Source: Flavimaribacter sp039888615 | GTDB lineage: Bacteria; Pseudomonadota; Alphaproteobacteria; Rhizobiales; Rhizobiaceae | Length of the DNA: 64,000 bases | Assembly (NCBI GenBank): GCA_039888615.1 | Contig: JBDQQS010000001.1 | Reading direction: 5' to 3' (one strand) | Part shown: positions 45,873-54,439 of the stretch, one piece after another | Layout: every line of letters starts with the position of its first letter | How positions within the stretch are numbered: the stretch's first letter is position 1 | Position numbers and translations under genes: made by a program | Notes under the pieces: model-generated | What the model was told of the DNA's origin: nothing | What the model saw: only the letters and a program-made list of their open reading frames with translations | The model's database searches: none

Positions 45873-46658
45873 TTACTCAACCTTGTGAACATCAAGCTCG
45901 TCCCAGACGGCCTGGAAATATCCATTGAACTCGGGACATGAGCGGGCCTTGAACGGGCCTGGCCGCTCGCCGCCCGCACTTGGATAGGTGATGCGATGGT
46001 CTGATTTGATCCGACCGGGCCGCCTGCTCATCACGATAACACGGTCTGCAATCGACACGGCTTCAGCGATGTCATGGGTAACCAGTATGACCGTCTTTCC
46101 CTCGGCGCGGAGAATGCCGGAAATCTCGTCGGACAAAGCCAGTTTCGTTTGAAAATCAAGCGCGGAAAACGGCTCGTCGAGCAAGAGTACTTCCGGCGCC
46201 GTGCACAACGTCCGTGCAAGCGCAGCTCTTTGGCGCATCCCGCCGGACAATTGTGTTGGCAGCGCATGAAGAAATTCACCCAAGCCGTAGCTTGTCAGCA
46301 GGCTTTTCGCCCGTTCCCTTGATTTGTTCTTGTCCAATCCAAGCAATTCAGATCCAAGCAGAGCGTTTTGCAAGACTGTTCGCCACTCGAGCAACGTGTC
46401 CTTTTGGAACATGTAACCGATATTCGGAGAAGTGCCTTGAACGTACTTTCCGTTTACAATCACTTTGCCTTCGGTTGGCGGAACCAGTCCGGCGACGACG
46501 GACAGGAGAGTGCTTTTGCCACATCCCGATGAGCCGACGATTGCAACGAACTGACCGCTTTCGACACTGAGCGAAATATCCTCCAGAGCGAGCGTTTCAC
46601 GCTCTGGAGTGTAGTAGCTCAGTGAAACCTTTGAAATCTCTACTGAGTTCGTTGACAA
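45873..46658 (-). CDS. ABC transporter ATP-binding protein, NitT/TauT type
   Basis: 261 residues. Walker A GSSGCGKST (42-50), Q-loop FQKDTLLEW, signature LSGGMRQR (137-144), Walker B VLLLDEP (157-163) and H-loop VTHDIAEA. It energises the importer formed with the adjacent permease. The start lies directly against the stop of the substrate-binding protein, so they are translationally coupled. Confidence 0.95.
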   Translation of the reverse strand: MSTNSVEISKVSLSYYTPERETLALEDISLSVESGQFVAIVGSSGCGKSTLLSVVAGLVPPTEGKVIVNGKYVQGTSPNIGYMFQKDTLLEWRTVLQNALLGSELLGLDKNKSRERAKSLLTSYGLGEFLHALPTQLSGGMRQRAALARTLCTAPEVLLLDEPFSALDFQTKLALSDEISGILRAEGKTVILVTHDIAEAVSIADRVIVMSRRPGRIKSDHRITYPSAGGERPGPFKARSCPEFNGYFQAVWDELDVHKVE

Positions 46659-47690
46659 TTAGCTTTTACCTACGAGTTCTTTAGCCTTGTCAGAATATTC
46701 TTTGGTGACAACGGCGTCGTAGGGAACGATCTGGTCTGCGCCCATGACGCCGCCGGAAACCATCAATTCCTGCAACTTGGCGATTCCGTCTTCATCGACT
46801 TCGGGACTTGTAGCCCAGATCGGACCGCCAGCATTGAGGTAGCGATCAATAACCTGGACGTGATCTTCCATGCTGACGCTGGTGAAGTACGGCTTGATCA
46901 CTTCGCCGATTTCCTGCGGCGTCGCGGTTTCCATCCATTTTTGAGCCTTGGCGATCGCATTAGTCCAGCTCTGGGCCACGTCAGCGTTTTCCGCCAGCCA
47001 ACTTTTCTTGGCGAAGAAGGAGGTGTATTCCACGCGCCCCATTTCCTTGCCGATCGACGTTATGACATGAAGGTCGCCAGACTTTTCCAGCCGAGACAGC
47101 GCGGGTTCGATCATCAGGGCGAAATCATAGTCGCCGGAAAGCCAGGCTCCTTCGCGCGCAGCCTGACCTATATTGGTTACAAGACCGGAGATTGTCGCCT
47201 CATCAACGCCGTTCTCCTTCAGCAGGTATTCAAAACAAAGTTCAGGCGTGCTGCCAGGACGCTGCGCCATGATCGTCTTGCCGTTGAGCATCGACCATTC
47301 AAAATTGTCGATCTTTTCCTTCGACACCAGGAAATAGCCGTCCGTGCCGGTGAGAGCGCAGAAAATTTCAGGCTTGTCAGGTGACTCGCCGTTCGTGATG
47401 TAGATTGCGACCTCCGGTCCGGCGAGACCGAAATCAACGCTGTCAGTCAGGACAAGTGCGCCGACCTTGTCGCTACCGCCCGCTGAAATGAGTTCGACAT
47501 CCAGTCCTTCCTCTTCCACGTAACCCAATCCCAGCGCCACATACATCGGGGTATAGAATTGCGTTCTGACAACCTCGCCAACCTTGATTTTCTTCGTTTG
47601 GGCAAAGGCGGACCTCGACGCGCCGGTCAGGGTCGACCCTGCAAAGGCGGCTGCGCCCATCGAAAGCATTACGGATCGCCTGGTCAGCAT
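46659..47690 (-). CDS. ABC transporter substrate-binding protein (NMT1/THI5-like)
   Basis: 343 residues. The N-terminus MLTRRSVMLSMGAAAFAG...SAFAQ looks like a Tat or Sec signal (twin Arg followed by a hydrophobic stretch). The mature part has EVVRTQFYTPMYVALGLGYVEEEGLDVELISAGG and DFGLAGPEVAIYITNG, typical of the NMT1/THI5-like periplasmic binding fold. The ligand is unknown; the divergent amidase at 47978 suggests an amide, formamide or related nitrogen compound. Operon order is SBP-ATPase-permease. Confidence 0.9.
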   Translation of the reverse strand: MLTRRSVMLSMGAAAFAGSTLTGASRSAFAQTKKIKVGEVVRTQFYTPMYVALGLGYVEEEGLDVELISAGGSDKVGALVLTDSVDFGLAGPEVAIYITNGESPDKPEIFCALTGTDGYFLVSKEKIDNFEWSMLNGKTIMAQRPGSTPELCFEYLLKENGVDEATISGLVTNIGQAAREGAWLSGDYDFALMIEPALSRLEKSGDLHVITSIGKEMGRVEYTSFFAKKSWLAENADVAQSWTNAIAKAQKWMETATPQEIGEVIKPYFTSVSMEDHVQVIDRYLNAGGPIWATSPEVDEDGIAKLQELMVSGGVMGADQIVPYDAVVTKEYSDKAKELVGKS

Positions 47691-47891
47691 TATATATCTC
47701 CTTGCTCTGAATTTTTCGCATCTGCCTTTCAGGGCGCCAGCAAAACGGGATTGGATGGGATTCGACAGCGCGCCGGAACAGGCGCCGCTTTAAACTGACC
47801 CCAGTCTTGTGGAGCGAAATGTAGTATGTCAATACATTTTGCGGAAATAATGCGCACGAGAGTGGATTGACTATTTTTTGTGCAGTATTTT

Positions 47892-47906
47892 CAGAGCAAT
47901 GCTCAG
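47892..47906. promoter_or_regulatory. Palindrome in the amidase/ABC divergent promoter region
   Basis: gagca-a-tgctc with flanking ca/ag, in the 287-bp region between the divergent SBP and amidase genes. A TTGACT lies some 30 bp upstream on the plus strand and a TTGACA (27-32 bp past 47800) on the minus strand. It could be an operator shared by the two transcripts; no regulator gene is adjacent. Confidence 0.35.
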
Positions 47907-47977
47907 ACCACATGCAAAATGACTATCAGCGCAGCAACAACAAAGCTGCAAACTGAACTACTGAAGGGACAAAACAA

Positions 47978-48928
47978 ATGGACCACGTGCTCAAATCCAG
48001 TGTCGAAACCTGTCATTGGGGATTTTTCGACGCAAGATTGCCGCCGGTTTTGACGGTAGACAGTGGCGATGTCGTGCGAATTGAGACGCTTTCCGGCCAG
48101 CCAATCGCGAAAGCGCGCACGGAAGATGGGTTCATCGTCCCGCCAGAACTTGAAGAGGTTCACGCGTCAGCCCGTGAAAAAGGCCCTGGCCCACACATCC
48201 TGACGGGCCCTGTCGCAATCCAGGGCGCAAAACCGGGGCATGTTCTGGAGGTTCAGGTGCAGTCGATAGAACTGCGTCAGGACTGGGCCTACAACGCGAT
48301 CCTGCCGCTGGCGGGCGTACTTCCCGACGATTTCGACGCGCCTATCGTCAAAATCATCCCTATCGACATGGAAAAGAAACTGGGGCGCCATCATAGCGGA
48401 ATCGACATCCCGCTGTCGCCGTTCTTCGGAATCATGGGAGTGGCCCCACCAACGGGGTGGGGACGCATCACAACGCTGATGCCACGGGCGATGGGCGGCA
48501 ATCTCGACAACAAGGATCTGGGCGCGGGCAGCACACTTTATCTTCCTGTGTTCAACGACGGCGCGCTGTTTTCATGTGGAGACGGGCACGCGGTGCAAGG
48601 ACATGGGGAAGTTTGCGTGACGGCTCTCGAAACCGCGCTGACGGGAACGTTCAAATTGGTGTTGCGCGAAGACCTCTCGCTGCAATATCCGCGGGCTAAA
48701 ACGTCAACGCACTACGTTACGATGGGCATGCACCCGAGTCTCGACGTTTGCGCGGAAATGGCGTTGCGCGACATGATCGCGTGGCTGAACGAACTGGCTG
48801 GCGTATCCAAGGCAGACGCATATTCGCTTTGCAGCGTTGGCGCGGACCTCCATGTAACCCAGGCTGTGAATGGACATAAGGGCGTTCACATGATGATGCC
48901 AAAATCCCTGATCGGCCAGATCATGTAA
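47978..48928 (+). CDS. Acetamidase/formamidase family protein
   Basis: 316-residue member of the FmdA/AmdA family, metal-dependent hydrolases releasing ammonia from short amides. Typical blocks: GPHILTGPVAIQGAKPGHVLEVQV, FFGIMGVAPP, MGGNLDNKDLGAGSTLYLPVFNDGALFSCGDGHAVQGHGEVCVTALE, with the glycine-rich and GDGHA motifs. No signal peptide. Divergent from an ABC importer, so import of an amide followed by hydrolysis is a reasonable inference. The ribosome binding site is GAAGGGA about 10 nt before ATG. Confidence 0.9.
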   Translation: MDHVLKSSVETCHWGFFDARLPPVLTVDSGDVVRIETLSGQPIAKARTEDGFIVPPELEEVHASAREKGPGPHILTGPVAIQGAKPGHVLEVQVQSIELRQDWAYNAILPLAGVLPDDFDAPIVKIIPIDMEKKLGRHHSGIDIPLSPFFGIMGVAPPTGWGRITTLMPRAMGGNLDNKDLGAGSTLYLPVFNDGALFSCGDGHAVQGHGEVCVTALETALTGTFKLVLREDLSLQYPRAKTSTHYVTMGMHPSLDVCAEMALRDMIAWLNELAGVSKADAYSLCSVGADLHVTQAVNGHKGVHMMMPKSLIGQIM

Positions 48929-48990
48929 GGTCCGTTTCCAGAAGACGGGCGACACAGGACTGAAGTCGACGGCGATGGGCGTTCGGCCCT

Positions 48991-49398
48991 TCAACCTTCC
49001 TGCAAGCGGGCGGACACCGCCTTGGCGAGCGTTCTGTACCCGGCCAGACTCGCCGGCTTGACTTCATACCCGTCGGCTCCGCGTGATCGCGCCCTGCTTT
49101 TGTCGACGGGATTTGTGGAACTCGAAAGCATGATGACCGGCAACCTCTTATATTCATGGCTGGACCGGATTGCGTCCAGCACTTCAAATCCGTCGGGAGA
49201 AGGCATCCAGATATCGAGAAGTACCAAGTCGGGTCGTCGCTTCGCCATTGCTGAAATCACCTGGCTGCTGTCCGACACTTCGACCAGATCGTAGTTCGGC
49301 AGCTCGGTTCGCAAATTGCGGGTAATCAGGCTTCTGTCGAATGCATCGTCGTCCACGATGAGAATCGATTTGCCTGGATTTTCGCTATTCGGTTCCAA
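48991..49398 (-). CDS. Single-domain response regulator (CheY/Rcp1-like)
   Basis: 135 residues, receiver domain only. The acidic pocket is IVDDDAFDR, the phosphoacceptor is Asp62 in VLLDIWMPSPDG, the switch serines lie in MLSSSTNP and the conserved lysine is Lys114 in YEVKPASL. The chosen start is TTG 49398, preceded by AAAAGG with 8-nt spacing; a TTG at 49437, abutting the GGDEF gene stop, has no ribosome binding site. Coupled downstream of the diguanylate cyclase. The PAS kinase at 43893 is a candidate partner. Confidence 0.88.
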   Translation of the reverse strand: MEPNSENPGKSILIVDDDAFDRSLITRNLRTELPNYDLVEVSDSSQVISAMAKRRPDLVLLDIWMPSPDGFEVLDAIRSSHEYKRLPVIMLSSSTNPVDKSRARSRGADGYEVKPASLAGYRTLAKAVSARLQEG

Positions 49399-49437
49399 AT
49401 CGGAATACCTTTTGAGTATGGATCGGAGTAGTAACAA

Positions 49438-50505
49438 CTATGCGGCGGACTGAGCCGCTTCAAAAACATCGACACAGTTTTTGCCACGATCCTTTGCCCT
49501 GTAAAGACTTTTATCGGCCTGACGCATGACTTCAGCAGAGCTCTCGCCCCTTTTGCCGAACGTCAGACCTATGCTCACGGTCATCTTGAGGGACTGGCCA
49601 TTGACGATTAGAGAACTCTTCTCGATTTTGTCCCGAATGTTTTCCGCAATTTCTACCATCAGCTCGCTGGAATGATCACAAACGATAACGGCGAACTCCT
49701 CACCGCCTATACGATACGCCTTCTGTGGATCAGCCAACTCGCTATAGAGCACTTGCGAAATGTGCGTGAGCGCGATATCGCCGGCCTCGTGTCCGAACCG
49801 ATCGTTGACCATCTTGAAATTGTCGGCGTCGATCAGCAAAAGGCCGATATCGCCATTCGCCATCAGGATGGAAATGTCACGTTCGAAACGGCTTCGATTG
49901 TAAAGTGTCGTCAGATGGTCGGTTTGCGCTCTTTCCCGCCAGTACGCCCTGCGATCGCGCAACGCATTCTCTCTCTCAAAGAAATATGCGCCTGCCCAAA
50001 CAACCAGCGCCGTCATGAAAAGATTGGCTATGACGAACTGTAGAGTCGCGCCGAACAAGACTGTCGAGACAATGGATGCGATTGCGGCGGCGCTTGCGAT
50101 CGAAACCACTTTCACCGGCCAAGTGACACGATAGGTGTTTCGACCGACGACTCTCAAACCGAGTGCGACGCCCAGCATCGGGACGAGTTCCGCGAGAATC
50201 GAGAGCTCGGCATTTTTCGACACTACAATATACGTCACCAGTAAGGCGACTGCGGTCGCCGCGACAGGATAGGAAAAATAAAGTAGAATCAAGGCCGCAT
50301 GAAAGGCGAGTGGTCCAGCTGCAGGAATTTCCGCAACGGACGTTATCGCCAGATTGACCGCAAACGAGGCAAGTATAGCGACAGTAAGGGCAACATAGCG
50401 AAACGCATGCCCGGTCGGCCATTTGTCAGAACTCGCGTTGGTCGCAGACATGAGCGTCAACACCGCCAACAGGCATGCATAGGCGTAGAGAAGATTTTCC
50501 AGCAT
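49438..50505 (-). CDS. Membrane-bound diguanylate cyclase (GGDEF)
   Basis: 355 residues. About six transmembrane helices fill residues 1-175 (5TM-LYT-like or MASE-like sensor). The GGDEF domain runs from about residue 190, with DHLTTLYNRSRFERD, LLLIDADNFKMVNDRFGHEAGD and the active-site GGEEF at 267-271. The RxxD inhibitory site expected five residues upstream is absent (ADPQ instead), so product feedback may be weak. It makes c-di-GMP from GTP. The receiver gene lies just downstream on the same strand. Confidence 0.93.
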   Translation of the reverse strand: MLENLLYAYACLLAVLTLMSATNASSDKWPTGHAFRYVALTVAILASFAVNLAITSVAEIPAAGPLAFHAALILLYFSYPVAATAVALLVTYIVVSKNAELSILAELVPMLGVALGLRVVGRNTYRVTWPVKVVSIASAAAIASIVSTVLFGATLQFVIANLFMTALVVWAGAYFFERENALRDRRAYWRERAQTDHLTTLYNRSRFERDISILMANGDIGLLLIDADNFKMVNDRFGHEAGDIALTHISQVLYSELADPQKAYRIGGEEFAVIVCDHSSELMVEIAENIRDKIEKSSLIVNGQSLKMTVSIGLTFGKRGESSAEVMRQADKSLYRAKDRGKNCVDVFEAAQSAA

Positions 50506-50638
50506 AACCTCCTGAATTCAGAAGCATACTGTAATTGAATATTATTCCGGTATTAAGAATTTTCTACCGCCCGACTGGATAGTTGACACCCCGGCGTATG
50601 GTTACGTCGTTTCAACAGAACCGTTCTTTGGCTTCTTA

Positions 50639-51310
50639 TCAAATGACGATCAACTTCGAACCGGTGGGCACCCGGTTATACAAGTCAACGATATCCTGGT
50701 TCATCAGCCTGACGCAGCCACTGGAAACCGCCTGACCGATCGACCAGTATTCCGGCGACCCGTGAATCCGGTAAAGCGTGTCCTTGCCATTCTGGAATAT
50801 ATAAAGTGCGCGTGCGCCGAGGGGATTATCAAGACCAGGCGGCATGCCGCCGTTCTCGGCGCTCCACCTTGCGAGTTCCGGTTGACGCGCGATCATGCTT
50901 GCGGGAGGCGTCCATGTCGGCCAGGCTTGCTTCCATTCGATATAGCCGCTTCCCGACCAGGAAAAACCGGCGCGTCCAAGACCAACGCCGTATCGTATCG
51001 CCGTGTTGTTCGGCTGAACGAGATACAAGTAGAATTCATTTGTGTCGACGACGAGAGAACCAACCGGATATCCCGCATAATAGTCAACTTCCCGACGCCA
51101 GAACCGCTCCGGGACCCGGCTCAAATCAACAGCGGGAACAGGAAAGCGTTCCTGTGGCATTGGCCCGTATAACGAACGGTAGTACGACGAAACACCGACG
51201 CTGACGCCGTAACCCTGCCTGTCAGGCATAGGCCTCGGAGCCGATACACACCCTGCCGCCGCCATACCAAGCAGGCTTACGCTGCCTGCAACAAACTCTC
51301 TACGCTTCAC
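50639..51310 (-). CDS. L,D-transpeptidase (YkuD) lipoprotein
   Basis: 223 residues. The lipobox LGMAAAGC puts the lipid anchor at Cys21. The YkuD domain covers about 80-223: VVDTNEFYLYLVQPNN, WPTWTPPASMI and the catalytic motif RIHGSPEYW...SSGCVRLMNQD with His183 and Cys199. These enzymes make 3-3 crosslinks in peptidoglycan or attach proteins to it in the periplasm. The motif is SSGC instead of the usual SHGC. Several paralogues are common in Rhizobiales. Confidence 0.93.
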   Translation of the reverse strand: MKRREFVAGSVSLLGMAAAGCVSAPRPMPDRQGYGVSVGVSSYYRSLYGPMPQERFPVPAVDLSRVPERFWRREVDYYAGYPVGSLVVDTNEFYLYLVQPNNTAIRYGVGLGRAGFSWSGSGYIEWKQAWPTWTPPASMIARQPELARWSAENGGMPPGLDNPLGARALYIFQNGKDTLYRIHGSPEYWSIGQAVSSGCVRLMNQDIVDLYNRVPTGSKLIVI

Positions 51311-51707
51311 TCTCTTTGTCGCCTTGCGGTCTGGTCCCCACTTCGCGCCTGGCTGACGTTACATGGAAAACTGCTGTTGATCTCAAATTCGCTCTGAAAA
51401 CGCGCATTTTCATGACGGGGTTCCCGTGACTGTCCGAAAAAACCGATAGTCACGAAATTTTCATACGCACGACACCGCACATCGCCGCGCCTGACTACCT
51501 ATAGACAAATCGTAGGGCTGCAATTGCTGCATCGAGCGTTGATTGGCAGGCGTGAATTGCGATTATTGTTTCAACACAAACAAAGTATTCAATGATTATT
51601 TTTTTAATAAATATTTTTATTACTATTTTTGGAACAAAATTTCTTGTTTTTTTATTTTTACGCTGCACTATTATTATTGTAGGGCGACCAGCAAGGGAGA
51701 AGTAAAG
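51311..51707. other. Intergenic region with an AT-rich tract
   Basis: 397 bp between two divergent genes. It contains an inverted repeat cgtgactgtc / gatagtcacg (51425-51454, one mismatch) and, from about 51561 to 51680, an almost pure A/T tract (long T runs, ttattattattt patterns) that stands out sharply from the GC-rich surroundings. The tract leads into the secreted Gly/Val-repeat gene and may bind a nucleoid-associated or zinc-finger repressor of the MucR/Ros type, which is an inference. Confidence 0.6.
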
Positions 51708-52334
51708 ATGAAAAATCGTCGAGACTATCGAACTTCAAAATGGATCGCTTCTTTAATTGTCGGCGTTGCATTTTTTGGGACGACCACAATTGCATCGGCT
51801 CAAAGTGGTGTCGGGGTTGGTGCTGGAGTCGGCGTTGGAGGCGTCGGCGCTGGCGTAGGCGCTGGCGTCGGAGCAAGCAGTTCAGGCGTCGGAGTTGGCG
51901 CGGGCGTGGGCGTTGGCGTTGGAAACTCCAGCGCAGGCGTCGGAGCAGCCGCAGGCGCTGGAAGCGGCGGCGTCGGTGCTGGTGTTGGCGTAGGCGCGGA
52001 TGTCGGCGGCGTTGCAAGCGCCGGTGTTGGCGTTGGCGCTGGCGTAGGAACAGGCGGAATTGGCGCCGGTGTGGGAGTTGACGTTGGAATCGGAGGCGGA
52101 TCCGGTTCGGGCGGAGGAGGAAGCGGAAGCGGAGGAGGATCCGAAGGTGGCGCCGGCAACGGCGGATCCGGCTCTGGCGGTGGCGGTGGCGGATCCCAAT
52201 CCGTTGGAGCGGCAGTAGCGTCGCTCAGCGATGGCGACAGGATAAAACTGCGCAAAAGCTGTCGCGGCATAATGCAAAATCCGCGCGCTTTCGATGCAAC
52301 GACAGTGCAGCTCTGCATGATTGTTTTAAGGTAA
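51708..52334 (+). CDS. Secreted Gly/Val/Ala repeat protein with a C-terminal cysteine module
   Basis: 208 residues. A signal peptide is predicted (NRRDYRTSKWIASLIVGVAFFG..ASAQS, cleavage after Ala33 or so). Residues about 34-125 are built from G-V-G-V-G-A/G units, with Ala/Ser-rich interruptions, followed by a Gly/Ser tract. The last 40 residues form a distinct module (SLSDGDRIKLRKSCRGIMQNPRAFDATTVQLCMIVLR) with two cysteines, similar in layout to the ends of small exported rhizobial proteins I recall. The ribosome binding site AAGGGAG is well placed. Function unknown; a structural or surface role is a guess. Confidence 0.8.
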   Translation: MKNRRDYRTSKWIASLIVGVAFFGTTTIASAQSGVGVGAGVGVGGVGAGVGAGVGASSSGVGVGAGVGVGVGNSSAGVGAAAGAGSGGVGAGVGVGADVGGVASAGVGVGAGVGTGGIGAGVGVDVGIGGGSGSGGGGSGSGGGSEGGAGNGGSGSGGGGGGSQSVGAAVASLSDGDRIKLRKSCRGIMQNPRAFDATTVQLCMIVLR

Positions 52335-52825
52335 CAGCTTCAAGAAAATGCACCGGCGCCGATCTATCGTGTCGGCGTCGGCGGACAACCACGCTTGCGT
52401 ACAAGCAGCTTATTGTTCCGATAATAGCAACATATACCCCATGTAACCTGAATTTCTTCTAGCTACACCAAATTTCATATACACCTGTCGAAATTTTCAA
52501 ATTCACGTAATATGCCTGTAACATCGCGGCTTTCCTGCGAATCCTCGCTGCCGGGCAGAATATCTCTGACGTTTAATTGTGCAAGATGCCGGAAATACGT
52601 GCCGTCGAACCTGTTTACAAAACCAAATTATGCGTCGATATTCGGAACAACTATACGAATAGCGGAACTATGGACCCGAACCACAGGATCAAGCGAAACT
52701 CGTCCAATTCGCCGGAGGCAGTTGTCGACACCCCAGAAACTATTCGGGGCTCCCTGCCTCAGCTTCGAACAACACAAGAATGCCACATCTCCGTCGCTGG
52801 AGACCAGGCTCAACAGGAGAGACCA
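52335..52825. other. Intergenic region upstream of dctP with regulatory motifs
   Basis: 491 bp. No convincing gene. It holds ttgttccgat (52413-52422), attcggaacaa (52640-52650) and a further agcggaacta (52661-52670), all variants of the GTTCCGA/TCGGAAC motif also found upstream of the M24 gene at 61552-61593. A short cgccga/tcggcg stem just after the Gly/Val protein gene may be a weak terminator. Confidence 0.6.
52640..52670. promoter_or_regulatory. Candidate IclR-type operator upstream of dctP
   Basis: Two cggaac cores 20 bp apart (52643 and 52663) within attcggaacaactat and agcggaactat. The first is a 13-base match to atattcggaacaa upstream of the M24-iclR operon. The helical spacing and shared sequence suggest one regulator for both transcripts, most simply the IclR protein encoded at 59593-60345. 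Confidence 0.5.
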
Positions 52826-53893
52826 ATGAAACATACCCTCAAGGCAGCCTTAATCGTCGCCTCGACCCTTTTGCCTGCCTCCCAGGCTTTGGCGCAGGAT
52901 GACCCTATAGTATGGCGCATGTCCAGTTATGCTGGCGAAACGTGGGGATTGTGGAAGAATATCGTCGAGCCATTCACGAACCGGGTAAACCAGTTGTCGG
53001 AGGGACGACTTGTCATCGAGCCCTACCCCGTCGGTGTTCTGGCGCCGGCCACCCAGAACTACGAAGCGGTGCTGGACGGAACCGCCGATGCTGCGATGAT
53101 TACCCCGCTTTATGCCGTGAACGAAGATCCGGCCAACACATTCTACGCCGGCCACCCGGGCGGCATGGGCCCGGAAACAATGCTCTACTGGCTTTATGAA
53201 GGCGGTGGCCAGGATCTCCTCACGGAGTTCAAGCGCGACACCCTTGGACTTCACTCACTGGTCGGGGGCGTCGTCGGTACGGAACTCTGGCATTCGCACA
53301 AGGAAATCAATTCCGTCGAGGATCTCAAAGGTCTTAAATTCCGCGCAGCAGGCGGCTGGGCGTCGATCCTGGCCGATGAATTCGGGGCCGCGCCGGTCTT
53401 CGTCACCGGCTCGGAGGTCTACCAGATGCTAGATCGCGGCGGCGTCGATGTGGCCGAGTGGTCCGGTCCCGCCGACAACCAGATCGCAGGGCTGCAGAAA
53501 GCCGCCAAGTTCATTATCGGTCCGGGACTGCATTTTCCCGCCGGCATAAACGAGTTCATTGTGAAGCAGGAAACCTGGGACGCCCTGCCCGATGACCTGA
53601 AGGATGTTGTAACGACCGCTGCGAAACTCGCTGTGTTTGAAAGCTATCTACAGTCGGGAATGCAGGATATTGTTGCTATGGAAGAACTCAAGGCCGGCGA
53701 CAACACAATGGAAGTGCTTCCCAAGGAGGTGACCGACGCCATCACCGCAGCAGGACGCACCTGGGCTGTGGCAAAGGCAGAGGAGCAGGCTGCCGATGGA
53801 AATGACTGGATGGAGAAAATTGGCGAAAGCTACTTTGCGTTCCAGGATCTCTATGCCGACGGCACATCCTACAAGCATATCGACGGCAAATAA
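52826..53893 (+). CDS. dctP: TRAP transporter substrate-binding protein (DctP family)
   Basis: 355 residues. Signal peptide MKHTLKAALIVASTLLPASQALAQ. The mature domain has WRMSSYAGETWGLWKNIVEPF, GVLAPATQNYEAVLDGTADAAM, KGLKFRAAGGWASILADEFGAAPVFVTGSEVYQML and GGVDVAEWSGPADN, typical of DctP-type binders of carboxylates, including the arginine region that contacts the ligand carboxylate (FRAAGG). ATG 52826 has AGGAG at 7 nt; the frame is open further upstream without homology. First gene of a dctPQM-hydroxylase operon. Confidence 0.93.
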   Translation: MKHTLKAALIVASTLLPASQALAQDDPIVWRMSSYAGETWGLWKNIVEPFTNRVNQLSEGRLVIEPYPVGVLAPATQNYEAVLDGTADAAMITPLYAVNEDPANTFYAGHPGGMGPETMLYWLYEGGGQDLLTEFKRDTLGLHSLVGGVVGTELWHSHKEINSVEDLKGLKFRAAGGWASILADEFGAAPVFVTGSEVYQMLDRGGVDVAEWSGPADNQIAGLQKAAKFIIGPGLHFPAGINEFIVKQETWDALPDDLKDVVTTAAKLAVFESYLQSGMQDIVAMEELKAGDNTMEVLPKEVTDAITAAGRTWAVAKAEEQAADGNDWMEKIGESYFAFQDLYADGTSYKHIDGK

Positions 53894-53947
53894 TCACCTG
53901 GAGGCCGGCGCGCCCTGCGCCGGCCTCGTGCATTATGGGGTCCGCCA

Positions 53948-54439
53948 ATGACGATCATTGATCGGTTGTCTTCCGCGCTTGCCGTGGTCGCCGGCGTCAT
54001 GGTCATTTTGCTGATCGGCGTAATGATCTACGAAGTCGTCTGCCGCTATGTCTTCAATGCGCCCACCCTTTGGGCGAGCGACATGACCTACATGCTTGGC
54101 GGCGCCTTGTTCGTTCTGTCCGCCGCCTTCGCGCTCAAGGAAAAGGGTCACGTCAGCATCGATTTCCTGGCTCAGATGCTGCCCGAAAGGCTTCGCTGCC
54201 TTATCTCCGGATTGCTCATGGCGTGCGTTGCGCTGCCGGCGTTCACGGCGATCAGCTGGGTGGCTGCGAACAAGGCGATAAGCGCTTATGAACGCGGCTC
54301 GGTGGACCCGGTAAGCGCATTCGCGCCAAAGCTCTGGCCGTTCTACAGCATCATTTCGATCGGATTGGCGGCCTTGTCGCTGCAGATCCTCGTGACCGCA
54401 ATTCGCGACTTTACAAAGGCGGCCCAACGGCATGCATGA
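53948..54439 (+). CDS. dctQ: TRAP transporter small permease (DctQ family)
   Basis: 163 residues with four transmembrane helices: residues about 12-34, 55-72, 85-110 and 130-150. VFNAPTLWASDMTYMLGGALFVLSAAFALKEKGHVSIDFL is the DctQ core. It partners with DctM to form the membrane part of a sodium-driven TRAP importer. It overlaps dctM by 8 bp. Confidence 0.93.
   Translation: MTIIDRLSSALAVVAGVMVILLIGVMIYEVVCRYVFNAPTLWASDMTYMLGGALFVLSAAFALKEKGHVSIDFLAQMLPERLRCLISGLLMACVALPAFTAISWVAANKAISAYERGSVDPVSAFAPKLWPFYSIISIGLAALSLQILVTAIRDFTKAAQRHA

Noticed and set aside
47473..47913. 146-codon open frame overlapping the start of the substrate-binding protein
   Set aside because: Out-of-frame shadow of the signal-peptide region and the promoter; no family resemblance.
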